NCBI GenBank assembly: GCA_963748295.1
Contig: CAVVIH010000004.1
Span: forward strand, 491,239 to 555,238
Source: CAVVIH01 sp963748295
Lineage (GTDB): Bacteria > Acidobacteriota > Vicinamibacteria > Vicinamibacterales > 2-12-FULL-66-21
Length of the DNA: 64,000 nucleotides
Direction: 5' to 3'
Below the pieces are notes generated by a model. The model saw only the letters and a program-made list of their open reading frames with translations. It was not told the origin of the DNA and searched no databases. Numbering within the stretch: the first letter of the stretch is position 1; the number at the start of each line of letters is the position of its first letter. The position numbers and the translations under genes were made by a program. Positions 1 to 7,981 of the stretch are shown here, piece by piece.

Positions 1-250
1 CGACGCGTCCCGCGAGCCGCGACTTGTAGCGCGCCGCGGTGTTGCGGTGGATCAGGCCCTTGCCGGCGAGCTTGTCGACGAGCGAGATCGTCTGACGCAG
101 CGCGTCCTTGACCTGAGCCGGATCGTTGGTGTCGATTGCCGCACGGATGTCGCGCAGGGCGCTCCGGAGCCTGGTGCGCAGCTGCCGGTTGTGCTCGCGG
201 CGCTTGATGTTCTGCCGATGCGCCTTCAGCGCAGACTCATGACTGGCCAC
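1..250 (-). CDS. rpsT: 30S ribosomal protein S20 (C-terminus cut off by window edge)
   Basis: The minus strand encodes a Lys/Arg-rich protein starting MASHESALKAHRQN, followed by the S20 pattern NRQLRTRLRSALR and a NTAARYKSRLA segment near the window edge. S20 binds 16S rRNA in the body of the small subunit and is one of the primary assembly proteins. I place the start at the GTG at 250, because an AAAGGA ribosome-binding site (about 258-266) lies 8 nt upstream and the resulting N-terminus matches the family. About 83 codons are visible; S20 is usually 85-90 residues, so only the last few residues are missing. Recognition is by family pattern and is secure. Confidence 0.95.
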   Translation of the reverse strand, partial: MASHESALKAHRQNIKRREHNRQLRTRLRSALRDIRAAIDTNDPAQVKDALRQTISLVDKLAGKGLIHRNTAARYKSRLAGRV

Positions 251-311
251 TTGTATGGTTTCCTTTGAGCTAAGCCGTTACAAACCAATAATTCTAGCAC
301 ACTAATTCCTG

Positions 312-689
312 ATGAGACTCGATGCGTGGCTGGATATCGCGTGCCTGTTCCGGACCCGTTCCGAGGCCCAGAAAGCCTGCCGGAGCGGGAAAGTGGACGT
401 CAACGGCCAGGCCGCCAAGCCCCACCGCGAGCTGAAGGAAGGGGATGAGATCGTCATCGGCCGCCCGCTCGGGCGGCAGCAGCGGGTGATCGTCCGCGGC
501 TTCGCCGAGCGGCATATTCCGAAGGCCGAAGCGCGGGAGCTCTACCAGGATCTGACGCCGCCGCCTTCGCCCGAGGAGATCGAGGCACGCCGGATGGAAC
601 GGCTCTCGCGGCCAACCCGCTCACCCTCTGCCGGCACCCCGGACAAGCGGGACAGGCGCGCACTGCGGAAAATGAAAGAGCACCGATAG
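312..689 (+). CDS. S4-domain RNA-binding protein, Hsp15/HslR-like
   Basis: This 125-residue protein opens with an S4 RNA-binding fold: MRLDAWLDIACLFRTRSEAQ, then CRSGKVDVNGQAAKPHRELKEGDEI, the usual S4 helix-turn and beta-loop. After residue 65 come an ERHIPKAEARELYQD segment and a very basic tail (RDRRALRKMKEHR). Hsp15 (HslR) in E. coli binds stalled 50S subunits carrying nascent chains; the length and the basic tail fit that family. The gene is divergent from rpsT with a gap of about 60 nt, so the two probably share a promoter region. The S4 domain is clear; a ribosome-rescue role is only inferred from the family. Confidence 0.82.
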   Translation: MRLDAWLDIACLFRTRSEAQKACRSGKVDVNGQAAKPHRELKEGDEIVIGRPLGRQQRVIVRGFAERHIPKAEARELYQDLTPPPSPEEIEARRMERLSRPTRSPSAGTPDKRDRRALRKMKEHR

Positions 690-765
690 TTCAGCGCGCG
701 AACCGCTCGCGTGGTGCTCGACGCACGCGCCCAACACCGCCCAGCGTGCGAACGTCTAACGAGCG

Positions 766-1647
766 ATGCTGACTACCCGGCGCCAGATGCTCGCCGCGCT
801 GATCGGCTCAGCGACTGGCTACGGAGTGCGGCTGCACGCACAAACACCGAGTGTCGCGAAGCCGGAGGGCGCCTACCTGGTCACGAGCGGGGGCGACCGG
901 ATCGACGAGCACTTCCGCGGGATGCTCGAACCGCGCTCGCGACGGCTCGTGTTCATACCCACTGCCGCATCGTCCCTTCGAAGCAAGTACGGCACGATCT
1001 GGAATCCCGACCTCGATGAGAATCGCGACCCGTTCGTCCGCGAGCTGAGGATCCGGTTCAACGTTGTCGAGATCGAGATCCTGCACACCCGCTCACGTGA
1101 AGTCGCGGACTCCGATGCGTTCGTCCGGCCGCTGCGCAATGCCGACGCGGTATGGTTGTCAGGTGGAAACGCGGGCCGCCTGGCCGATGCGTACCTCGGA
1201 ACGCGCGTGGTAGAGGAGCTTCGCGCAGTCGTCGCGAGAGGCGGCATCGTCGCCGGCGAGTCGGCCGGCGCAATCATTCAGGGCTCGTATGTCGTCCGCG
1301 GGAATCCTGACAAGCCTGTACTCATGGTCGATGGGCGCGATCGCGGATTCGGTCTCCTCCCGAACATAGCAATCAACCCGCACCTGACGTCGGCGCAACG
1401 AGAGAATGAACTCGTCTCAGTCGTCGATCGGTATCCGCATCTGCTCGGACTCGGAATCGACGACGACGCGGGGCTGGTAGTTCGAGGCGACATCGCCCAA
1501 GTCATTGGGTCGGGGCGTGTAGCCGTGTACGACAATCGTCAGCATCCGGCCGCGTGGTACTTCTGGCTGAAGGCCGGGGACAGGCTCGATCTACGCAGCC
1601 GCAAGGTTACGCAATCAGAGATCTGTGTCGTAGCCGCACACGCGTGA
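766..1647 (+). CDS. Tat-exported cyanophycinase-like peptidase (family S51)
   Basis: The protein has 293 residues. Its N-terminus carries a twin-arginine signal (MLTTRRQMLAALIGSATGYG, then LHAQ), so it is likely exported folded. The body is the S51 dipeptidase/cyanophycinase fold: YLVTSGGDRIDEHF, LVFIPTAAS, a WLSGGNAGRL segment, the nucleophile elbow GGIVAGESAGAI (catalytic Ser in GESAG) and a downstream GLGIDDDAGLVV. Cyanophycinases release beta-Asp-Arg dipeptides from cyanophycin; exported relatives can act on other iso-peptides. There is no cyanophycin synthetase nearby, so the substrate is unknown. It precedes an exported metalloprotease, though 56 nt separate them and cotranscription is uncertain. 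Confidence 0.85.
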   Translation: MLTTRRQMLAALIGSATGYGVRLHAQTPSVAKPEGAYLVTSGGDRIDEHFRGMLEPRSRRLVFIPTAASSLRSKYGTIWNPDLDENRDPFVRELRIRFNVVEIEILHTRSREVADSDAFVRPLRNADAVWLSGGNAGRLADAYLGTRVVEELRAVVARGGIVAGESAGAIIQGSYVVRGNPDKPVLMVDGRDRGFGLLPNIAINPHLTSAQRENELVSVVDRYPHLLGLGIDDDAGLVVRGDIAQVIGSGRVAVYDNRQHPAAWYFWLKAGDRLDLRSRKVTQSEICVVAAHA

Positions 1648-1703
1648 TTGATCTGCAGATTACCGTTGACCTTGCACATTGCATATAGCTAAGCTCGCGC
1701 GCC

Positions 1704-2717
1704 ATGCGTTCTCGCCTCTGTGTGGTCGCCTGCATGGTCGTCGTGTTCGTATGTCTGCAGGCCTGCGGCGGCGGCAGCGGCAGCAGCAGGCCGCCCACGG
1801 CGCCGACCCCTCCCCAGCCTCTCCAGAACCCCGCGTGGACCCTGAGCGGCCAGATCGTCGGCACGATTGACCGCCTGCCCGTTACGAACGCGACGATCGA
1901 ACTCGGGAGCATCATCGCGAGCACGGACGGTCAGGGCCGCTTCACGATGACGGCTCCGACGTCTCCGCCGCTGCCTCACTCCGTCACCGTGAAGGCAAGT
2001 GGCTATCGAACGCGCGAAACGACGCTCGCGTGGCCGCGCACGGGTGAGCCGGTCATCGATCTGACAGCGCTCGCTGCGCCGTTCAGCGAGGATTACTACA
2101 ACCAACTCGCACGCGACTCGTACGAGCGCCCCGAGCAGCGGACTCAGCTCTGGCGATGGTCGGCTGCGCCGAGGATCTTCCTCAAGACCACCGACGAGAC
2201 CGGACGCGCGGTGCCGCCCGAGGTCATCTCGCACGTCACCACCTCGCTGATCGACGGTGTGCGCATGTTTTCCGGAGGCACCTTCACGACCACTATCGAA
2301 CACGGAGTCGATGAACGGCCGCCGCAGGCCGGATGGATTAACGTCGACATTCGGCAGAACCTCGCCCTCGTGGTGGGTGATGACGTCTGCGGTGTTGCAC
2401 AGACGGTCGGCGGGAATCCGAACAGGATCGAGCTCCGGCTGGAACGCTGCGGGTGCGGCAGCACGAAGGTGCCCGCTGCACTCGTGCTGCACGAGGTCGG
2501 GCACGTGCTGGGGTTCTTCCACGTTGCCGACCGCAACGCGGTGATGTATCCGTTCATCACCGGCGAGTGCCGGCAGCGCTCGATTACGGCGATTGAACAG
2601 ACGCACGTCAACGTCGCGTACTCGCGGCCCCGCGGGAACATGGATCCCGATCGGGATCCTGCAGGGTTCCGTCTTTTCACCGCGCCGACGAGCGGAGCGC
2701 GCGGGCCGATCCACTGA
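1704..2717 (+). CDS. Lipoprotein with matrixin-like zinc metalloprotease motif
   Basis: The 337-residue product begins with a lipoprotein signal peptide (MRSRLCVVACMVVVFVCLQA followed by C at residue 21) and a Gly/Ser/Pro-rich spacer, so it should be membrane-anchored outside the cytoplasm. Residues about 45-105 resemble a carboxypeptidase-regulatory beta-sandwich (LSGQIVGTIDRLPVTNATIE, GRFTMTAP). The C-terminal half carries an extended zinc motif HEVGHVLGFFH, the HExxHxxGxxH signature of metzincins, with VMYPF downstream acting as the Met-turn. The combination suggests a surface protease whose Ig-like domain positions it. The substrate is unknown. The call rests on the motif; overall similarity to a named peptidase was not tested. 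Confidence 0.8.
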   Translation: MRSRLCVVACMVVVFVCLQACGGGSGSSRPPTAPTPPQPLQNPAWTLSGQIVGTIDRLPVTNATIELGSIIASTDGQGRFTMTAPTSPPLPHSVTVKASGYRTRETTLAWPRTGEPVIDLTALAAPFSEDYYNQLARDSYERPEQRTQLWRWSAAPRIFLKTTDETGRAVPPEVISHVTTSLIDGVRMFSGGTFTTTIEHGVDERPPQAGWINVDIRQNLALVVGDDVCGVAQTVGGNPNRIELRLERCGCGSTKVPAALVLHEVGHVLGFFHVADRNAVMYPFITGECRQRSITAIEQTHVNVAYSRPRGNMDPDRDPAGFRLFTAPTSGARGPIH

Positions 2718-2732
2718 GCGCGGCGGCGCGCC

Positions 2733-5417
2733 TTACTCCCGCCGCAGCGCGCTCACCGGATCGAGTCTCGCCGCGCGGCGAGCCGGAATGTAGCTCGCCA
2801 GCAGCGCCAGCCCTCCCAGCGCCGCCGTGGCAAGCGTAAACGTCAGCGGATCCCACGGCCTGACCTCGAACATGAACGACGACGCGAGGCGCGACACCGA
2901 GAGCGCGAGCACGAGGCCGATGGCGATGCCCGCGGCAACCGGCACCGCGCCCTGGACGAGTACCAGCCGGCCGATGTCGCTGGCGCGCGCGCCGAGAGCC
3001 ATCCTGATCCCGATCTCCTTCGTGCGGAGTGCGGCCACGTACGACGCGACGCCGTAGATGCCGACGGTAGCGAGACTCAGGGCCAGCAGGCTGAAGAACC
3101 CGAACAGCGTGGCGCCCATGCGCTGCGGCATCACCAGCTCGCGGACGTGGAACTCGAAGGTGCTCATGTTGTACAGCGGGACCGCCGGATCCACCGCGCG
3201 CAGGCGCTCGCGCAGCAGCGGCAGAATGGCGCCGGGTTGGGCGTTCGTGCGAACCATGAGCGTCGCGGAGAGCGGTGCGCCGAATCCGCCGGTGCTCTGG
3301 TCGATGGGGAAGTAGACGAACGGAACGGGCGCTTCAGTGAGCGACCGCACGATCGTGTTTTCGACGACGCCGATCACCGTGAACCACGGACCCTTGACCG
3401 AAGGCTGGACGCGCCCGCCGATCGGATCGCGTCCTGCCCAGTATTTGTCGGCCGCAGCCTGGTTGATCACGACCACCGGCGCCCCGCCGGACTCGTCGGT
3501 GTCCTCGAACGGCCGGCCGGCGAGCACGCGCGTGCCCGCGGCCTTGAAATAGCCCGGGCCGACCTGTGGGGTGTGGACCTCGATCGATTCTCCCTGGCGT
3601 GGCGCGTATCCCTCGAGACCGTCCAGGATCGTCGTCATTGCGCCGTTGGTCGGGATGATCGTCGTCCAGCCCGCGGCAATTACGTCGGGGACGCCGCGAA
3701 CAGCGTCAATCGCCGAGTCGCGATAGTTGCGCGCCCGGGCCACATCGTATCGGGCCAGGCCTGCGGCTGCGGAAACGGTGACAGCGTTCTTCACCTCGAA
3801 CCCGAGCGGCATGTCGAGCGCATGAACCAGGCTGCGCAGGAACAGGCCCGTGCCGGTGAGGAGGACGAGGCTGAGCGATACCTGCGCGGCGACGAGCGTC
3901 GTGCGCAGGCGGTTGCGCGTGCCGGTCATCCGGCCGTCGCTCCGCAGCGTGGCGAGCACGTCGCCGCCCGACGCGCGCCACGCGGGCGCGAGCCCGAAGA
4001 GCAGCGCGGTCGCAATCGACAGCGCCACGGTGATGCCGATCGCGCTGCCGTTCACGGCGAGACCGAGATTCTCCATGTCGATGCCGCCGGGCAGCTGAAA
4101 GGCGCCAAGCCATTGCAACGCCACCGACGCCACGCCGATGCCCGCAAGGCCGCTGATCGCGCCGAGCATGAGGTGCTCGACGAGCATCTGCGAGACGATC
4201 CGCCTGCGGCCGGCGCCCAGCGCGACCCGCACGCCGAGCTCGCGCCGGCGCCCCGCCGCCCGCGCGAGCAGGAGGTTGGCGACGTTCGCGCAGCCGATCA
4301 GCAGCGTCAGCGCGACGACGCCGATGAGCAGGGTGACGAAACGACGAACCGCCGCGTCTTCCCTGCCGAGTGCATGCGTGATGAGAGGAGCGAGCGTCAG
4401 TTTCTCGGGCGCATCGCCAGGCGAGGGTGGATGGAGACGGCGATACAGCGTGTCGATTGCGCTGCTGGCCTGCGCGATGCTGACGCCGGGCCGCAGCCGT
4501 CCGATGACGTTCAGCCAGACCAGCCCGCGCTGCTCGAGAACCGCGGGGCGCGCGAAGAATCCCGTCTCGATCTGCGTGATGGAGGTTAGCGGGACGAAGA
4601 TCGCCGTTCGCGACGACAGCGACAGCCCCCTGAACCCCTTCGCCGCCACGCCAACGATCGTGACCGGGCGGCTGTTGACGCGGATGACTTTGCCGATCGC
4701 GCCGGCGTCGCCGCCGAACCGGCGCTGCCAGAAGTCGTACCCCAGCACCCCGACGATCGGCGCCCCCGGGCCGGCGTCGTCGGAGGGCAGCAGCGGTCGT
4801 CCAAGCACGGTGGAGACGCCAAGCACGGAAAAGGCGTTGCCCGACGTGAACAATCCATTCTGCAGTTCGCCGGCGCCATCGATCGTGAGATTGAAGCGCC
4901 CCGCCGAGGTGGCGACGACGCCGCTGAACGCTTCAGGCATGGACGTCGTGTACTCGCGATAATCGGGGTACGAGCTGGACCACGGGACCACTACGAGCTC
5001 GTGCGGGCGTGCGACGTTCACCGGGCGGAGCAGCGTGGCCTCGGCCAGGCTGAACATCGCGGTGTTGGCCCCGATGCCGAGCGCGAGCGTGCCGGCGGCA
5101 GCCAGGGTGAAGAGCGGATTCTTGACGAGCAGGCGGGCCGCGAAGCGGATATCGCCGACGATGTTCTTCATGACCTCTCCGGCAGGAAGTGACCGTGAAT
5201 GTCGGGGGCGAGGGGACGGCATCGAGTTCTTCAGGACCGACCACCACTCGCGCGCCAGTGAGCCGGCCAGATCCGCGGCGATTCGAAGCGCGAGGCGGCG
5301 CCTCGCGGGGTCGCCATGACGCATTTGCCGGACGCAGTGCTGCATCTCGCGGCCGTAGGTCCGGCGGAATCCTGGCGGGTAGAGATACAGGATGAGGCGG
5401 TAGAACAGCATGGTCAT
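2733..5417 (-). CDS. ADOP-type ABC transporter permease (MacB/FtsX-like)
   Basis: The 894-residue protein has an N-terminal soluble prefix (LYLYPPGFRRTYGREMQ), then the MacB arrangement: a first membrane helix in NPLFTLAAAGTLALGIGANT, a periplasmic MacB_PCD region, an FtsX unit around FVTLLIGVVALTLLIGCANV with ELGVRVALGAGR, a second periplasmic region and a second FtsX unit (FGFFSLLALSLATVGIYGVA, EIGIRMALGARA). It ends PVSALRRE. This duplicated permease without a cognate ATPase is the acidobacterial 'duplicated orphan permease' design. The start ATG overlaps the padR stop (ATGA), so translation is coupled. Substrate and ATPase partner are unknown. Confidence 0.9.
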   Translation of the reverse strand: MTMLFYRLILYLYPPGFRRTYGREMQHCVRQMRHGDPARRRLALRIAADLAGSLAREWWSVLKNSMPSPRPRHSRSLPAGEVMKNIVGDIRFAARLLVKNPLFTLAAAGTLALGIGANTAMFSLAEATLLRPVNVARPHELVVVPWSSSYPDYREYTTSMPEAFSGVVATSAGRFNLTIDGAGELQNGLFTSGNAFSVLGVSTVLGRPLLPSDDAGPGAPIVGVLGYDFWQRRFGGDAGAIGKVIRVNSRPVTIVGVAAKGFRGLSLSSRTAIFVPLTSITQIETGFFARPAVLEQRGLVWLNVIGRLRPGVSIAQASSAIDTLYRRLHPPSPGDAPEKLTLAPLITHALGREDAAVRRFVTLLIGVVALTLLIGCANVANLLLARAAGRRRELGVRVALGAGRRRIVSQMLVEHLMLGAISGLAGIGVASVALQWLGAFQLPGGIDMENLGLAVNGSAIGITVALSIATALLFGLAPAWRASGGDVLATLRSDGRMTGTRNRLRTTLVAAQVSLSLVLLTGTGLFLRSLVHALDMPLGFEVKNAVTVSAAAGLARYDVARARNYRDSAIDAVRGVPDVIAAGWTTIIPTNGAMTTILDGLEGYAPRQGESIEVHTPQVGPGYFKAAGTRVLAGRPFEDTDESGGAPVVVINQAAADKYWAGRDPIGGRVQPSVKGPWFTVIGVVENTIVRSLTEAPVPFVYFPIDQSTGGFGAPLSATLMVRTNAQPGAILPLLRERLRAVDPAVPLYNMSTFEFHVRELVMPQRMGATLFGFFSLLALSLATVGIYGVASYVAALRTKEIGIRMALGARASDIGRLVLVQGAVPVAAGIAIGLVLALSVSRLASSFMFEVRPWDPLTFTLATAALGGLALLASYIPARRAARLDPVSALRRE

Positions 5418-5776
5418 GCGCGCTTCGGCCGCGGAAACACCCGCTTGGCGCGGGCGGCTCCCAGCAGCGTCGCCATCCGCGCGCTCTCCGCCTCGAGCAC
5501 CTGCGTTCCGAGACGTGTGATCCGGTAGTACCGCCTCCGCTCGTCGTCCAGCTCCGGATCCGGCCGTTCGTCGGCTTCCTCGATGAGACCGGTGGACAGC
5601 ATCCGCTTGATGGTTCCGTAAAGCGTGCCCGGTCCCATCCGAGTCGCCCCGCCGGTGAACTGCTCGACTTCCTGCATGATCGCGTAGCCGTGGCGTTCCT
5701 GATCGGCAACGGCGAGGAGGATGTGCGCGATGGCCGGCGTCAGCGGCAGAAAGGTGGTGAGTGGCTTCGGCTTCAT
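5414..5776 (-). CDS. PadR family transcriptional regulator
   Basis: The protein has 120 residues from ATG 5776 (MKPKPLTTFLPLTPA). The winged helix is typical of PadR: AIAHILLAVADQERHGYAIM, VEQFTGGATRMGPGTLYGTI, then the wing LIEEADERPDPELDDERRRY and YRITRLGTQVLEAESAR. PadR proteins usually repress their own operon and an adjacent transporter. Here the stop overlaps the start of the large permease, so the two form one unit. An upstream in-frame GTG at 5797 would read through the palindrome next to the gene; I reject it because the family N-terminus begins at the internal ATG. Confidence 0.92.
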   Translation of the reverse strand: MKPKPLTTFLPLTPAIAHILLAVADQERHGYAIMQEVEQFTGGATRMGPGTLYGTIKRMLSTGLIEEADERPDPELDDERRRYYRITRLGTQVLEAESARMATLLGAARAKRVFPRPKRA

Positions 5777-5794
5777 ATATCCGTAACGGATATA
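5776..5794. promoter_or_regulatory. Perfect palindrome at the padR start, probable PadR operator
   Basis: TATATCCGT-A-ACGGATATA is a perfect 9-1-9 inverted repeat that ends on the first base of the padR ATG. The position suggests an autoregulatory operator overlapping the promoter. With no room for a ribosome-binding site, the transcript may be leaderless. The operator role is inferred from position and symmetry. Confidence 0.6.
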
Positions 5795-5815
5795 CACTAC
5801 TTTGCGGATCGTGTC

Positions 5816-5902
5816 CAGCTGTCAGCCATCAGCTCTCAGCTTTCAGTCTTCAATTGATCGTCGCTGAGAGCTGACAGCTGAAAGCTGACCGCTGTCGCTG
5901 AG
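5816..5902. repeat. Inverted word-repeat cluster (AGCTGACAGCTGAAAGC type)
   Basis: The left half (about 5816-5851) reads CAGCTGTCAGCCATCAGC then TCTCAGCTTTCAG. The right half (5861-5902) is the reverse complement type: GCTGAGAGCTGACAGC then TGAAAGCTGACC. Each half is a chain of an AGCT-like word with 4-nt connectors, and the halves face each other across about 10 nt. It lies between divergent padR and the ParB-fusion gene, so it could form a large hairpin or serve as a binding array. Confidence 0.75.
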
Positions 5903-5962
5903 AATTCTCTTCCCATTCATCGCAGCTAAGCTAAAATGCTTCGCATTCCTTAGGAGCGTGGC

Positions 5963-7144
5963 GTGCAGCTCGATCCGGTTACGTCGCAAGAGACCCCATC
6001 TGTGAACTCCCCTCGCCTCGCCTCAGAGCTCATTGATTCGCCGATCGATCGCGAAGAAGAAATTCCCGCTCCACGGAGCCGTGAAGGTCTTCCGCCCGCG
6101 TTCCGCATGCGGCACGGGCGGCACTACGTCGAGCAGTTGATGGGGGAGGCCCCCATCAGGATGGTGAAGGAGATTGCGGTCGCGGAGATCGAGCCGCCGC
6201 CGGACGATCCGGCCGACATTCAGGACCTGGAGCAGTCGATCCGCCGCCTCGGCGTGCTCGAGCCGCTCCTCGTCAGCCAGCATGGAAAGCGTTATCGCGT
6301 CATCGCGGGAATGAACCGCTTGCGCGCGGCCCGCAGCCTCGGCATGCGCGCGGTTCCCTGCCTCGTTCACGACGTTGACGAGGAGATGCTGAACAACATG
6401 CGTGAAGCCGCCACCCAGCGTGCGACGTCGCCCCTGCCCGAGCCGGTTGCCGAACCGCCGGCCGCCCCGGAGCCGCCGAAAGATGCGCCGCTTCCACCGG
6501 CGTTTTCGGAAGTCACCGCCGGGCTGAAATTCGTCTCGGCGCTGATGCCCGCCATCACCGCCGCCGGCGACGATCGGTTCCGCTGGTCGGTGCTGACCGA
6601 CCTCGCCGCAGTCGAGCTGCTGCGTGCGCGAACCGTTGCCTCCGTCGCGGAAGCGCTCGCGACCGAGCCCGCCGTGGCGCGCGCCGACGTCCGGTGTGGA
6701 GATCTCGTAGCGGAAGTCGTCTCGGCGATTTCAACCGAAGCGCGGCTTCGCAGCGTCCGGCTGGACGTTCATGTCGGCAGTCCGGACTACCGCATCAACC
6801 TGGATTCCGCCCTGGTGACCCCGGCGCTGATCGGTCTTCTGCAGACGATCATGGGCATGCTTCCCTCCTCGGGCTCCGCGGTAAGGCTGCAGGTCATGGG
6901 CACGACCGTCCGGCCCGCAATGATCGTCCAGATCTCGCAGGAAGAAGTCGACCTCGGCAACGACGCAGGAGCGCGATTCTTCGAGGGTGACTGGCGGCAG
7001 CACCCGGCGGGATCGATGGGCGGACTGCTCTCGGCGGGCGCGGCGCGAGTCGCCCGGCTGCACGGCGGCCGGGTCGATCTGCAGCCGCTGCCGATGAAGG
7101 GCTGTACGCTGACCTTCGTGATTCCGAAGCCGGTGGGAAACTAG
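5963..7144 (+). CDS. ParB-like N-terminal domain fused to a degenerate histidine-kinase core
   Basis: The 393-residue protein starts at GTG 5963, 6 nt after an AGGAG site. Residues about 68-138 are a ParB/Spo0J-type domain: IQDLEQSIRRLGVLEPLLV, YRVIAGMNRLRAARSLG, then VPCLV. A Pro-rich linker (155-180) follows. Residues about 200-390 resemble a histidine-kinase core: a helical segment where a DHp helix would be, then DLVAEVVSAIS, SVRLDVHV, and an ATPase-like end with VARLHGGRVDLQ and TLTFVIPKP. No phospho-accepting His is present in the helical segment, and the N-box Asn is absent from LLQTIMGMLP, so kinase activity is unlikely. I know no named family with this order. The 3' end overlaps the convergent lytic transglycosylase gene. 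Confidence 0.7.
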   Translation: MQLDPVTSQETPSVNSPRLASELIDSPIDREEEIPAPRSREGLPPAFRMRHGRHYVEQLMGEAPIRMVKEIAVAEIEPPPDDPADIQDLEQSIRRLGVLEPLLVSQHGKRYRVIAGMNRLRAARSLGMRAVPCLVHDVDEEMLNNMREAATQRATSPLPEPVAEPPAAPEPPKDAPLPPAFSEVTAGLKFVSALMPAITAAGDDRFRWSVLTDLAAVELLRARTVASVAEALATEPAVARADVRCGDLVAEVVSAISTEARLRSVRLDVHVGSPDYRINLDSALVTPALIGLLQTIMGMLPSSGSAVRLQVMGTTVRPAMIVQISQEEVDLGNDAGARFFEGDWRQHPAGSMGGLLSAGAARVARLHGGRVDLQPLPMKGCTLTFVIPKPVGN

Positions 7145-7845
7145 CGGCCGATCGGGTTGATTGGTTCGGCGCCGGCGACCGGCTTCGTCGTGTAGCGCGG
7201 CACCGGCCGGCCGTTCACGATTTCAATCGATTTGTAGATCACGGGCTTCGGCGCCGGGGCCGCTTCCACGGCATCGGTGATCTTCTCGACGTACTTCCTC
7301 GTCTCGCGGTAGGGCGGCACGGTCCCGCCGTACTTCTTCACCGCGCCCGGTCCTGCGTTATATGCAGCCAGCGCCAGCTTCGCGTTCTGGCTGTACTTCA
7401 CGAGCAGGCTCTTGAGATACGCGACGCCGGCGCGGATGTTCTGCGCCGGGTTGAACGCATCCAGCACGCCGTATTCCTTGGCGGTTTCCGGCATCAGCTG
7501 CATGAGCCCCATCGCGCCCTTTACCGACACGGCTCTCGGGTTGAAGTTGGACTCCGCCTGAATGACCGCCCGCACCAGATTCGCGTCGACGCCGTGGAGG
7601 TCCGCGTGCTCGGCGATCATGTCGTCATAGAGCGCGGCCCGTTCGCTGACCGGTTTGGTCGTCCTGATGGTGTTGACGCGGTGAACCTTGTAGGTCTTCG
7701 CCGACGGGTCCTTCGGCTTGTCCGACAGCACGAACGCCCCCGACGCGTCGCGCCAGTAGTAGATCTGGGCGTTCGCGGCGGTCACGCCGGTCGTCAGCGT
7801 GAACACAGCAGTGGCGATGGCCAACGCGGAGCTGCGGGAAGACAT
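7141..7845 (-). CDS. Secreted lytic transglycosylase (DUF4124 + SLT)
   Basis: The 234-residue protein has a signal peptide (LAIATAVFTLTTGVTAANA). A short DUF4124-like segment follows (IYYWRDASGAFVLSDKP). The SLT lysozyme-like domain spans roughly residues 85-190 with the catalytic Glu in AVIQAESNFNP, and the family motifs GAMGLMQLMPETAKEYGV, NIRAGVAYLKSLL and ALAAYNAGPGAV. It cleaves glycan strands of peptidoglycan with formation of 1,6-anhydro-MurNAc ends, in the periplasm. The C-terminal tail (PRYTTKPVAG) is low-complexity. It is convergent with the ParB fusion, overlapping by 4 nt. Confidence 0.93.
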   Translation of the reverse strand: MSSRSSALAIATAVFTLTTGVTAANAQIYYWRDASGAFVLSDKPKDPSAKTYKVHRVNTIRTTKPVSERAALYDDMIAEHADLHGVDANLVRAVIQAESNFNPRAVSVKGAMGLMQLMPETAKEYGVLDAFNPAQNIRAGVAYLKSLLVKYSQNAKLALAAYNAGPGAVKKYGGTVPPYRETRKYVEKITDAVEAAPAPKPVIYKSIEIVNGRPVPRYTTKPVAGAEPINPIGR

Positions 7846-7981
7846 AGGTATCCGGCCGGCTGTACAGCCCAGCCAGATGCCGATGTGGCAAGCTCAGTGC
7901 CTTCGTAGAATCAATAGTTTACGGGTATTTGAGGCCGCTTGGTGTTCCGGAATGGAACACCCCGACTCAAATCTGCGGGCG

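Noticed and set aside
3147..4589. 480-codon open frame antisense to the first permease
   Set aside because: Shadow with Arg/Asp/His-rich composition and no domain.
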